DNA of 64,000 nucleotides from Xanthomarina sp. F2636L. Lineage in GTDB: Bacteria > Bacteroidota > Bacteroidia > Flavobacteriales > Flavobacteriaceae. The notes beneath the pieces were generated by a model that saw only the letters and a program-made list of their open reading frames with translations, was not told where the DNA came from and searched no databases. Both the position numbers and the translations under genes were made by a program. The DNA lies in contig NZ_JAPMLM010000057.1 in assembly GCF_026410195.1 (NCBI RefSeq), forward strand, positions 1 to 64,000, written 5' to 3'. The stretch's first letter is position 1; each line of letters starts with the position of its first letter. This document shows positions 9,036 through 17,533 of the stretch, one piece after another.

Positions 9036-9836
9036 ATGTTTCCAGAACTTTTCAGCTTTTCACTACCCGAATTTCTATCACGTACTCTTGGAATACAGGA
9101 AATAACCATTTATTCTTATGCGGCCTTAATTGCTTTAGGGACATTGGTAGCAGCAATTTATACAAAAAGGCGAGCAAAAAATGAGTTGGGAATTAGCAAT
9201 TTATCAAACACATTTTTCTATTGCATATTTATTGCTGGTTTTGTGGGTGGAAAACTATTTTATTACCTACAAGACCCATTACTATATCTTCAAAATCCAA
9301 ACTTAATGTCTGATAACTTTTCGGGAGGTTTTGTGTTTTATGGTTCATTTGTAGCCATCATCCCTTATATCATCTGGTATTTAAAAAGGCATCAAATACC
9401 TGTTTTACCCATGCTAGATATTTTTGCAATAACAACAACTATTGTACACGCTATTGGACGAGTAGGCTGTTTTGCGGCAGGATGTTGTTATGGTTCTCCA
9501 ACAGAAAGTGGATTCGGATTGGTTTTTCCAACAACACAAAACATAGCAGTTCACCCAACGCAATTATATGAGAGCAGTATGATATTTGCCATTATGTTAA
9601 TACTGTTGGTAGTTAAAAAATATCAGCAATTTAAAGGACAGGTATTTCTAATCTATTTAATGCTATATGCTTTTGGAAGAGGGATTTTAGAACTTTTTCG
9701 TGGAGATGAACGCGGTTTTATTATAAATGATATTTTATCACATTCTCAATTTATAGCAGTTTGCCTTATATCTGCATCCGCTTATTTTTATTATAAATTC
9801 TATAAACAAATTAATATAAACACAATTAATACTTAA
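9036..9836 (+). CDS. Prolipoprotein diacylglyceryl transferase family protein (Lgt-like, non-canonical)
   Basis: This multi-pass inner-membrane protein of 266 residues matches the Lgt family, which attaches diacylglycerol to the lipobox Cys of prelipoproteins. Visible signatures are FVGGKLFYYLQ, the conserved HPTQLYES motif and a GRG-ILELFRGDERG segment near the C-terminus. The central signature reads GRVGCFAAGCCYGS, whereas housekeeping Lgt has GR-GNF-N-E, so three Cys replace the usual Asn/Glu region. I infer a paralogue rather than the essential Lgt. It sits 5 bases after the collapsed T9SS gene and 4 bases before a secreted metal-repeat protein that carries a possible lipidation Cys. Confidence 0.8.
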   Translation: MFPELFSFSLPEFLSRTLGIQEITIYSYAALIALGTLVAAIYTKRRAKNELGISNLSNTFFYCIFIAGFVGGKLFYYLQDPLLYLQNPNLMSDNFSGGFVFYGSFVAIIPYIIWYLKRHQIPVLPMLDIFAITTTIVHAIGRVGCFAAGCCYGSPTESGFGLVFPTTQNIAVHPTQLYESSMIFAIMLILLVVKKYQQFKGQVFLIYLMLYAFGRGILELFRGDERGFIINDILSHSQFIAVCLISASAYFYYKFYKQININTINT

Positions 9837-9840
9837 AATT

Positions 9841-10533
9841 ATGAAAACAAGATTTTTAAAAACAATTTTACCAGTACTGCTGTTAGTAACAGCAGTATTT
9901 ATTATAGGTTCTGGTTGTTATGGAGAACCAGATGATTACTCCTATAATTTTTGGCCTGATCTAGATCAAGATGGTTTTGGTGATGCTAATGTAAACGGAA
10001 CTATGTATACAAATGCTGATGCACCAGCAAATTATGTAAGAGATAATTCTGATTGCGACGATGCAAATGCAGCTGTTAATCCTGATGCAGTAGAAGTTCC
10101 CGATAACGAAATCGATGAAAACTGTAATGGACTTTTTGGATTGACTTTTTATAAAGATGATGATGAAGATGGTTTTGGAGACCCAAATAATAGCGGTGTT
10201 TTCGAAGTGAATTTTGGAGATCCTGCTCCAGGTGGTACGTCTTATAACAATGCAGATTGTGATGATACAGACCCTATGATAAACCCTAAAGCAGATGAAA
10301 TTGTAGGTAATGATAAAGACGACAATTGTGATGGTAATTTAGATTTCTTTGAAATTTATGCAGATAATGATGGCGATGGTTATGGAGCGGGTAGCCCATT
10401 AGCACCACCAGCAAATGGTGTTCATAATAATTTAGACTGTGATGATGCTAATCCAGAAGTTCATCCGTATGCTATGGAGAGAGATAATGGTATTGATGAT
10501 GATTGCGATGGTTATGTAGATGAATTAATTTAA
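9841..10533 (+). CDS. MopE-like secreted protein with putative metal-binding repeats
   Basis: The 230-residue protein has a hydrophobic leader with Cys26 (IIGSGCYG), a weak lipobox. Three repeats follow, each with a calcium-loop-like D-D-DGFGD or DNDGDGYG segment, then a DCDD---A-V-P-A-E motif and a D--DDNCDG motif, at about residues 38-92, 104-160 and 173-228. This matches the 'putative metal-binding motif' family named after the copper-binding MopE, and the acidic loops resemble thrombospondin type 3 calcium sites. It is highly acidic and should sit at the cell surface. The preceding Lgt-like gene is 4 bases away, so the two are co-transcribed. Confidence 0.85.
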   Translation: MKTRFLKTILPVLLLVTAVFIIGSGCYGEPDDYSYNFWPDLDQDGFGDANVNGTMYTNADAPANYVRDNSDCDDANAAVNPDAVEVPDNEIDENCNGLFGLTFYKDDDEDGFGDPNNSGVFEVNFGDPAPGGTSYNNADCDDTDPMINPKADEIVGNDKDDNCDGNLDFFEIYADNDGDGYGAGSPLAPPANGVHNNLDCDDANPEVHPYAMERDNGIDDDCDGYVDELI

Positions 10534-10556
10534 TATTATTAATTTATTAAATCCAT

Positions 10557-10564
10557 TACATTTG
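10557..10564 (+). promoter_or_regulatory. Possible -7 box (TACATTTG) for the kinase operon
   Basis: TACATTTG matches the Bacteroidota -7 consensus TAnnTTTG. No good -33 TTG is seen at the usual spacing. A transcript from here would carry the 10593-10647 hairpin in its leader before the kinase start. Confidence 0.3.
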
Positions 10565-10592
10565 TAATTCACTTAAAGAAATTCTATTGGAA

Positions 10593-10647
10593 CAAAAAAA
10601 ATACCATATCACAATTTTACCCTTGTGGATATGGTATTCTTTTTTTT
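10593..10647 (+). terminator. Strong intrinsic terminator between the MopE-like gene and the kinase
   Basis: A 10-bp stem (ATACCATATC at 10601-10610 with GATATGGTAT at 10628-10637), extended by ACAA/TTGT after a bulge, is flanked by an A run and followed by about 8 T. It ends the Lgt-like/MopE-like transcript. It lies only 18 bases ahead of the likely kinase start at 10665, leaving no room for a separate promoter between them. Confidence 0.85.
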
Positions 10648-10664
10648 ATAATGAACGTAAAAAT

Positions 10665-13526
10665 TTGAATAGAATAGCAAAAACCAATTATCTTCTGTAT
10701 GCTTTTCTTTTCTTAAGTGCCTTTTTATATGGACAGCAATTTACCAATTACACCACAGAGGACGGCTTACCAAGTAACCATATCTACAAAATAACGCAAG
10801 ACGAAAAAGGCTTTTTATGGATTGCTACAGACAAAGGTTTGGTTAAATATAATGGTAATTCCATGAAAATATTTACCACCAAAGATGGTTTGGCAACTAA
10901 CGATGTATGGGAAGTCTTTCCAACTCCAGATGGAAAGCTATGGTACCTCTCCAAATCATCTAAATTAGGATATATTGAAAACGATCGTGTCTACGCTTTT
11001 GAAAGCGAGCAAAAAGGCGAAATTTTTAATCCTATTTTTTCAAGTCAAGTTGGTAATACAATCTTTTTAACAAGTTCTAATACATTTCATATTTTAAAAG
11101 ATGAAAAATGGAAGCTTTTAATGACATATCGTTTAGGAAGTTCTATTGCGACTAATAGTTATATAGAGCATCCAATTGTTTCTAGTTTTAAAACGACAGA
11201 ATTTCTGGACTCTGTTTTTGTTCAAGATAAAAACAATAAAACTATTAAAAGCTATGACTTTAAAAATGTTTTAAACAGGATTCATAAAAGAGGTCAAATT
11301 ACAGATAGCTTATTTTATTGGGTAAATGATAAACAATACTCCATTCTTAATTTGAATACGTTAAAACTATATAAACGAAATTTTAAGGATGAATTAAAAT
11401 TTGAGCAATCGAAACACGTAAGAATAAATGTAGTAAATAACGAAATACAAATATCCGGTAATGGATTTGTAGGTGTTTTAGATGCTGATTTTCACATTAA
11501 AAATACGTACTATATACCTGAACATTTAAAAGCACACTTTGGGCTTATAGATAAAACAGGATCTATTTGGATAAGTACTTTTACAGATGGTATTTATTAT
11601 CTACCTATAGAAAAGCAAAATATAAAATATTGTTTAACAGGTGATAAAGTAAATAATATCAAGAAGGTAAATGATAAAATTATTGCTAATGTTTTTAATA
11701 AGGGCTTTTATAAATATGAACCATTTATAAGTGACTTCTCACCATTTATAGAAGAAGGCGAATATTTATTTAATGCGACTTTTATAGATGAGTTGGATAC
11801 CGAGTTTTACATGTCTAGTCGTCATGTTAAAACGGTGAAAAAAAATATAGTTAAAGATGTTCATGTGCAGGACATGGTTTATCTTATGAACGATAAGGCT
11901 CGTCAACTTGTTTTTTATAACGATTATTTGTTTGGACAATTCTCTTTAGGAATCAATAAAATTAATCCAAATAAATTTAGTGTTGAGGTAGAATATCTCC
12001 AAAGTGGGATTAATGAATTGTTAATATTCAACGATAAATTTTTAGTAGCTACATCCAGCGGATTAAAGGAATTTAAAAACAATGTATTTTCCTCTATTTT
12101 ATTTAATAATCAGGAGTTTAATCAATCCATATTAAGTATCAATAAAATTTCAAAAACAAAGATTTTGTTAAATACAGATGGATTTGGTTCTTATATTACA
12201 GATTTAAAAACTATTAAGCAACTCCCAAGTTCAGAGTTTCTTATTGTAAATAACGCTTATATTGAAAACAATACTATTTGGTTAGCTACCGAGTCTGGTG
12301 TTTTAAAGTATACAAAAATAAATGATGAATTTGTTTTTCAAATGCTCATAGATAAAGTGAGTGGGCTACCATCTAATAGTGTAAACAATGTTATTGTTAA
12401 TCAAGAGAACCTTATGGTAGCTACTAATAACGGAATTGCTATTTTGCCAATAAACGTAAAACAGAGAACCCAGTTATTAGATGTTTATATTGAGAATGCT
12501 TTGTTTAATAGTCAGCCTATTACAGACAGTAATTCTGTATTTAAATATGAAGACAATAGTAACCTAAACTTTAAAATTTCTAATATTAATTTTGCAGAAA
12601 CACAGAAGAATTTATCCTATAACTACAAATTAGAACCCATTTATAAGGATTGGACTCAAACCACAGTCAGTAATCTAAATTTTACTAATCTTCAACCAGA
12701 TAGCTACACGCTTTTTATAGAAGCTCAAGGTTTTTCTAATAAAGTAAGCTTTACTATTCAACCTTTGTGGTGGCAGAAGTTTTGGTTTAAAGCCTTTATG
12801 GTATTACTGGCTATTATAATCATTGTATTTATATCTAGACATTTTGTAAGACGTTCCCAATTTAAAAAGAATCAGAAAATATTTGAGGATAAACGCTTAT
12901 CGGAACTTCAGCTAAAAGCATTACGCTCGCAAATGAATCCACATTTTGTGTTTAATTCCTTATCGGCAATTCAATATTATATTGGAGAGAATGACTTTGA
13001 AAAATCAGAATTATATTTGGTGAAATTTTCAAAACTAATCAGACAATTCTTTGAGCTTTCTAAAGAAAACGAAATCTCGTTAGCAATAGAATTGAGTTTG
13101 CTTAAAAACTATCTAGAAATTGAAAAATTGCGATTTAAAGAAAAATTAGATTTCACCATCCATGTAGACCCTAACTTAGATACAAAAAACACGAAAATCC
13201 CAACCATGTTATTACAGCCAATTGTTGAAAACGCAGTAAATCATGGAATTTTTAATAAGTTAGAAAATGGTTTAGTTATCTTGAATTTTATATACATAGA
13301 GCAACGCACCTTTAAAGTAGAAATTATAGATGATGGTGTAGGTTTTGCAAATACCAATAACAGACAAAGTGATGATGTAAAATCGTCTAATGTGCTGCAT
13401 GATAGATTGCATTTTTTAAATTATTCTGAAAAATGGGAAATAGACTATAAAGCTGAAGAATTAAGCCCAAATAAAGCAGATAGAGGTAATAAATCTGTGT
13501 TTATAATTACTAAAAAACAAAAATGA
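10665..13526 (+). CDS. Two-component propeller sensor histidine kinase (LytS-type His_kinase)
   Basis: After a signal peptide (ends FLYGQQ) come periplasmic propeller repeats of the two-component type (TTEDGLPSNHIYKI, GFLWIATDKGLVKYNG), a Y_Y_Y domain (NLSYNYKLEPIYKDW), one membrane helix at about residues 707-728, and a LytS-type kinase domain with MNPHFVFNSL (phospho-His about residue 760) and the ATP-site box VENAVNHG. It senses a periplasmic signal and passes phosphate to the adjacent LytTR regulator. The frame opens at 10587, but that part lies in the terminator hairpin; I choose the TTG at 10665, which gives a clean signal peptide. Its stop overlaps the next ATG by 4 bases. Confidence 0.88.
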   Translation: MNRIAKTNYLLYAFLFLSAFLYGQQFTNYTTEDGLPSNHIYKITQDEKGFLWIATDKGLVKYNGNSMKIFTTKDGLATNDVWEVFPTPDGKLWYLSKSSKLGYIENDRVYAFESEQKGEIFNPIFSSQVGNTIFLTSSNTFHILKDEKWKLLMTYRLGSSIATNSYIEHPIVSSFKTTEFLDSVFVQDKNNKTIKSYDFKNVLNRIHKRGQITDSLFYWVNDKQYSILNLNTLKLYKRNFKDELKFEQSKHVRINVVNNEIQISGNGFVGVLDADFHIKNTYYIPEHLKAHFGLIDKTGSIWISTFTDGIYYLPIEKQNIKYCLTGDKVNNIKKVNDKIIANVFNKGFYKYEPFISDFSPFIEEGEYLFNATFIDELDTEFYMSSRHVKTVKKNIVKDVHVQDMVYLMNDKARQLVFYNDYLFGQFSLGINKINPNKFSVEVEYLQSGINELLIFNDKFLVATSSGLKEFKNNVFSSILFNNQEFNQSILSINKISKTKILLNTDGFGSYITDLKTIKQLPSSEFLIVNNAYIENNTIWLATESGVLKYTKINDEFVFQMLIDKVSGLPSNSVNNVIVNQENLMVATNNGIAILPINVKQRTQLLDVYIENALFNSQPITDSNSVFKYEDNSNLNFKISNINFAETQKNLSYNYKLEPIYKDWTQTTVSNLNFTNLQPDSYTLFIEAQGFSNKVSFTIQPLWWQKFWFKAFMVLLAIIIIVFISRHFVRRSQFKKNQKIFEDKRLSELQLKALRSQMNPHFVFNSLSAIQYYIGENDFEKSELYLVKFSKLIRQFFELSKENEISLAIELSLLKNYLEIEKLRFKEKLDFTIHVDPNLDTKNTKIPTMLLQPIVENAVNHGIFNKLENGLVILNFIYIEQRTFKVEIIDDGVGFANTNNRQSDDVKSSNVLHDRLHFLNYSEKWEIDYKAEELSPNKADRGNKSVFIITKKQK

Positions 13527-14263
13527 AAAACATAACAGCCATATTAGTCGATGATGAAATTTCAAACCTTAAAGGGTTACAGAAAAAGGTTGAAAATTTG
13601 TTTCCTGAAATTCAAATTCTAGGCGCTTATCAAAAACCTGAAGATGCTATTGTTGTATTAGAAGAACAAGAGGTTAGTATTCTGTTTTTAGATATTCAAA
13701 TGCCAAGAATAAATGGCTTTGAATTACTTTCAAAACTTACAGATGTTAACTTTCAAGTCATTTTTGTTACAGCATACAGCGAATATGCGCTAGAAGCTTT
13801 TAAAAAATCTGCTATAGATTATGTGTTAAAACCTATAGATAATAATGATTTGGTTACGGCAATTAATAAAGCTTTAGAAGTTATTAAATTAAAAAATGAA
13901 AGTGAAAATAATTTAAAACTGGTTAATCTTTTAGAAGAGAATATTTCTAACAACAACAAACTTATCATTCCAACACAAAAAGGGATTTCGTTTATTCCTC
14001 AGGAGGAAGTGCTTCATTTAGAAGGGTACGAAGGATATACTAAAATCCATATTACTAATAAAGTCACTATTATAAGTTCATATAATTTAGGAAAGTTTGA
14101 AAAACTATTAAGTTCTAAATTTTTTAAATGCCATAAGTCACATATTATTAACGTAGAAAAAGTGCGTCATTTCGAAAACGAAGGTTATGTTGTTTTAGAT
14201 AATGCGTATCGGGTACCCATTTCTAAAACAAACAAAAAAGCATTCCTTGGTTTATTTAAATAG
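13523..14263 (+). CDS. LytTR family DNA-binding response regulator
   Basis: The N-terminal receiver domain shows the acidic pair VDDE (residues 9-12), the phospho-acceptor Asp57 in LFLDIQMP, a conserved Thr in VTAYSEYA and Lys in YVLKPID. The last about 100 residues are a LytTR DNA-binding domain (EVLHLEGYEGYTKIH, FFKCHKSHIINVEKV, VPISKTNKKAF). It overlaps the propeller kinase gene by ATGA and forms a cognate pair. Its targets may include the neighbouring operon at 8803-10533 (inference). Its 3' end overlaps the convergent gene at 14256 by 8 bases. Confidence 0.95.
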   Translation: MKNITAILVDDEISNLKGLQKKVENLFPEIQILGAYQKPEDAIVVLEEQEVSILFLDIQMPRINGFELLSKLTDVNFQVIFVTAYSEYALEAFKKSAIDYVLKPIDNNDLVTAINKALEVIKLKNESENNLKLVNLLEENISNNNKLIIPTQKGISFIPQEEVLHLEGYEGYTKIHITNKVTIISSYNLGKFEKLLSSKFFKCHKSHIINVEKVRHFENEGYVVLDNAYRVPISKTNKKAFLGLFK

Positions 14264-15821
14264 CTTTCTTAACACCACCTAAATAGATGCAATCTTTCAA
14301 TTCTTGCATTCCATTAAAAGGAACAACCACTTTATGATACATGTAAGTGCTATCTAATTCTTTAGACAAGCTTTGATCGTCCACATTTACACTTATGTCG
14401 CTCATTTTGTATTGACAAGGATGTTCATATCCCGAAGCATGTGTAATTTCAATAAACTCTTTTCTAAAGGTTTTAAAATACTGAGCTAGTCTTACCGATT
14501 TCAAGGTTGGATCTATTCCACTTTGTAGCCATTTATTTTGTGTTGCAACGCCACTTGGACAGCGATTGGTATGGCAAATTTGCGCTTGGATACAGCCAAT
14601 ACTCATCATGGCCTCTCTAGCTACATTGATGCAATCTACTCCCATAGCGAAAGCCATAGCAGCTTTGGCAGGAAAGCCTAATTTTCCACTTCCTATAAAT
14701 ACAATACGCTCACACAGATCTTTATCTTTAAAAATTTTATACAAATCGCTAAACCCAAAAACCCATGGAAGAGATACATGGTCTGCAAAACTTGGAGGCG
14801 CTGCACCAGTACCACCTTCACCACCATCTACGGTAATAAAATCTGGACCTTTTCCAGTTTTAACCATGATATTTGCTAATTCTTTCCATTGATCTAGTTT
14901 TCCAATGGCAGCTTTTATTCCTACAGGAAGTCCGGTTGCTTCAGCAATTTGTTCAATAAACAACATTAATTCAGGAACGTTTGAAAAGGCTGAATGATTA
15001 GGAGGAGAGAGCACATCTTGTCCTAGTGGTACATGGCGAATATCAGAAATTTCTTGTGTTATTTTCGCAGCTGGAAGAACACCACCTTTTCCTGGTTTGG
15101 CACCTTGAGAAAGTTTAATCTCTATAGCCTTCACAAATGGATTTTTATTAACTAACTCTACTAATTTTTCTAATGAAAAAGTTCCGTCATCGTTTCGAAC
15201 TCCAAAGTATCCCGTACCAAAATGAAAAATAACATCGCCACCATGTGAATGGTAGGGAGATAAGCCACCTTCTCCAGTATTGTGGTAAGCATCAGCCATT
15301 TTAATGCCTTTGTTTAAGGATTCTACAGCTCTAGCAGATAAAGAACCAAAACTCATAGCCGATACATTAATTACAGACCCAGGTCTATATGGTTTTGTAC
15401 GTTTGTTATAAAGTCCCATCACTTTAGCACAAGGCAAAAAGCAATGGTCTGTATTGTTAGGGTGATCGAGACCTGTTTTATAAGGCATCATGGCGTTATT
15501 TATAAAAATATGTTGATGCGCATATATATCTCTATCGGTTCCAAAACCTTCATAATTGTTTTCTTTTTTAGCCGAAGCATAAATCCAACCTCTCTCTATT
15601 CTATTAAAAGGAAGCTCTTCTCTATTGTTTGCAACTAGATATTGCCTTAGTTCAGGGCCTATTTTTTCAAGCATATACCTAAAATGCCCAATAATAGGAA
15701 AGTTATGACTTATGGTATGTCGTTTTTGAACAAATACATCGCGAATAGCAATTAAAATAAGTATAATAAGAATCCATTGCCACCAACTGATGCTGCCTAA
15801 AAAGTTTAAAACTGAATTCAT
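14256..15821 (-). CDS. FMN-binding glutamate synthase family protein
   Basis: The 521-residue protein is the FMN/glutamate-synthase catalytic domain alone, with an N-terminal membrane helix (WWQWILIILILIAI, about residues 13-26) and without the amidotransferase domain of full GltB. It keeps the GGEGGTGAAPPSF phosphate-binding loop and the 3Fe-4S cysteines Cys410, Cys416 and Cys421 (C-x5-C-x4-C in CIQAQICHTNRCP). Members of this short family are common in Bacteroidota, but their true reaction is not firmly known. It converges on the LytTR gene with an 8-base tail overlap and no terminator between them. Confidence 0.9.
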   Translation of the reverse strand: MNSVLNFLGSISWWQWILIILILIAIRDVFVQKRHTISHNFPIIGHFRYMLEKIGPELRQYLVANNREELPFNRIERGWIYASAKKENNYEGFGTDRDIYAHQHIFINNAMMPYKTGLDHPNNTDHCFLPCAKVMGLYNKRTKPYRPGSVINVSAMSFGSLSARAVESLNKGIKMADAYHNTGEGGLSPYHSHGGDVIFHFGTGYFGVRNDDGTFSLEKLVELVNKNPFVKAIEIKLSQGAKPGKGGVLPAAKITQEISDIRHVPLGQDVLSPPNHSAFSNVPELMLFIEQIAEATGLPVGIKAAIGKLDQWKELANIMVKTGKGPDFITVDGGEGGTGAAPPSFADHVSLPWVFGFSDLYKIFKDKDLCERIVFIGSGKLGFPAKAAMAFAMGVDCINVAREAMMSIGCIQAQICHTNRCPSGVATQNKWLQSGIDPTLKSVRLAQYFKTFRKEFIEITHASGYEHPCQYKMSDISVNVDDQSLSKELDSTYMYHKVVVPFNGMQELKDCIYLGGVKKAI

Positions 15822-15884
15822 AATAATGAAGATTTGAAGTAAATATATTTAAAATATATATGAAAAATTGGATATCTTTATGAA

Positions 15885-17444
15885 ATGAGCAAACAAAAAA
15901 TGAAATGGCTGAAAATTCTTGGAGTTCTAATTTTAATTCTGGTTTTGGGATTTTTTATAGCACAATATATCATAAAGTCTAAAGTTGAAAATGCATTAGC
16001 CACCAAATTACCTGAAACGTTAAAGATTACTTACACAGACTTAGACTTAAGTTTATGGAAAGGGCAAATAATATTAGATAATATAAAACTTACCAACTTT
16101 GGGAAAACCATTCAAGAACCCAATGCCGAAGTTCAATTAAAACAATTTGCTGTTAGTGGTTTTAGTTTTTGGAATTTTCTAATAAACAATGTTGTTCAGA
16201 TAGATGATGTTTTCTTTAAAAACCCAAATATTACCTATTATCATAATGCAATAATTCCTAAAGAAGAATATCAGGTGTCTCAAGAAAAATCATTCGATAA
16301 AGAAGTTGAGATTAAAGAAATTCGTATTGACAAAGGGTATATTAAAGTGCTGGATACCGAAACAGACTCCTTGAAGCTTGAAATGCAACAGGTCAATTTT
16401 AAGCTAAATGAAATTGTTTATAACAAGAAAACCAAAAACCAAAAAATCCCCTTTAATTATGGTAGCTATCAAATTCTTTTTGATTCGTTTTTCGGACAAA
16501 TGAGCGACTATGAAAATGTCACTATAGAGCATGCTAAATTAACAAATGAAGCAGCTGGATTTGAAGGTTTAAAGTTATATACAAAATATTCAAAGGAAAC
16601 TCTGTCAACCATCATTCCTTTCGAGCGTGATCACTATAATTTGCATTTAGACTCTTTAATAGTTGAAAAACCAAATTTTGGGGTTGTTAGAGATACAACC
16701 TGGCAGTTTGCTAGTGAAAAAATAGCAATATATCAACCCGATTTTAAGGTGTATCGAGATAAGTTAGTGGCTGATGATGAGCGCATCAAGCCATTATACA
16801 GTAAAATGCTACGCGATTTAAAATTCAATTTAAACATAGAAAACGTTTTAATCCATGATGCTAAGATTTCTTATTCAGAAAAAGTAAAACTAGATAAAAC
16901 AGCTGGTACTATATTATTTACAGATTTTCAGGCAGATATAAAGCATGTGAGTAATACGTATCAAGCTCCAACCAAAACAGTTTTAACTATTGATTCAAAT
17001 TTTATGGAACATGCGCCTTTACATGTGGTTTGGTCTTTTGATGTAAACAATCAAACAGATTTATTCGAACTACAGGCGGATATTGGAATACTTAAGGCAG
17101 AATATTTAAATAAATTTACAAAACCGAACCTAAATGTCAAACTTGAAGGCGAGTTAGATAAAACATATTTTACTATTTCTGGGACAGATGAAAAATCTAT
17201 GATAGATTTTAAAATGAAGTATAAAGATTTTAATGTAGTGATATTAAAAAGTAATGGAGATGAAAAAAACCAATTTCTCTCAGATGTCGTAAATATCTTT
17301 GTATCTAAAAACAGCGAAACTAAAACGCATATTTTTAAAGAAGCTACCAAAGACCATATTGAACGGAGTAAAACACAATCGGTTTTCAATTTTATTTGGA
17401 TTAGTACTAGAGCTGGTTTATTAAAAACAATGACCATAGATTAA
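15885..17444 (+). CDS. AsmA/DUF748-like membrane-anchored protein
   Basis: A single N-terminal membrane helix (about residues 8-27) is followed by a long periplasmic part that starts with KVENALATKLPETLKITYTDLDLSLWKGQIILDNIKL, the pattern of AsmA-like and DUF748 proteins, where repeated beta strands build an extended groove linked with lipid movement and envelope homeostasis. The family match is by pattern only. The start at 15885 (MSKQKMKW) has an alternative ATG 15 bases in. It diverges from the glutamate synthase-like gene with a 63-base gap containing a TATCTTTA box close to the -7 consensus. Confidence 0.65.
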   Translation: MSKQKMKWLKILGVLILILVLGFFIAQYIIKSKVENALATKLPETLKITYTDLDLSLWKGQIILDNIKLTNFGKTIQEPNAEVQLKQFAVSGFSFWNFLINNVVQIDDVFFKNPNITYYHNAIIPKEEYQVSQEKSFDKEVEIKEIRIDKGYIKVLDTETDSLKLEMQQVNFKLNEIVYNKKTKNQKIPFNYGSYQILFDSFFGQMSDYENVTIEHAKLTNEAAGFEGLKLYTKYSKETLSTIIPFERDHYNLHLDSLIVEKPNFGVVRDTTWQFASEKIAIYQPDFKVYRDKLVADDERIKPLYSKMLRDLKFNLNIENVLIHDAKISYSEKVKLDKTAGTILFTDFQADIKHVSNTYQAPTKTVLTIDSNFMEHAPLHVVWSFDVNNQTDLFELQADIGILKAEYLNKFTKPNLNVKLEGELDKTYFTISGTDEKSMIDFKMKYKDFNVVILKSNGDEKNQFLSDVVNIFVSKNSETKTHIFKEATKDHIERSKTQSVFNFIWISTRAGLLKTMTID

Positions 17445-17533
17445 CTCTTGTTTAAATTGTTTATAATTATTCATAAATCTATCCTTATTAAAGGCTGACA
17501 ATGGTTATTTTTAACCCTTAAAATGAAAGAGAT

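Noticed and set aside
10587-10664. Kinase start at the TTG at 10587
   Set aside because: This stretch is the stem and T run of a terminator; the encoded residues do not look like a signal peptide start.
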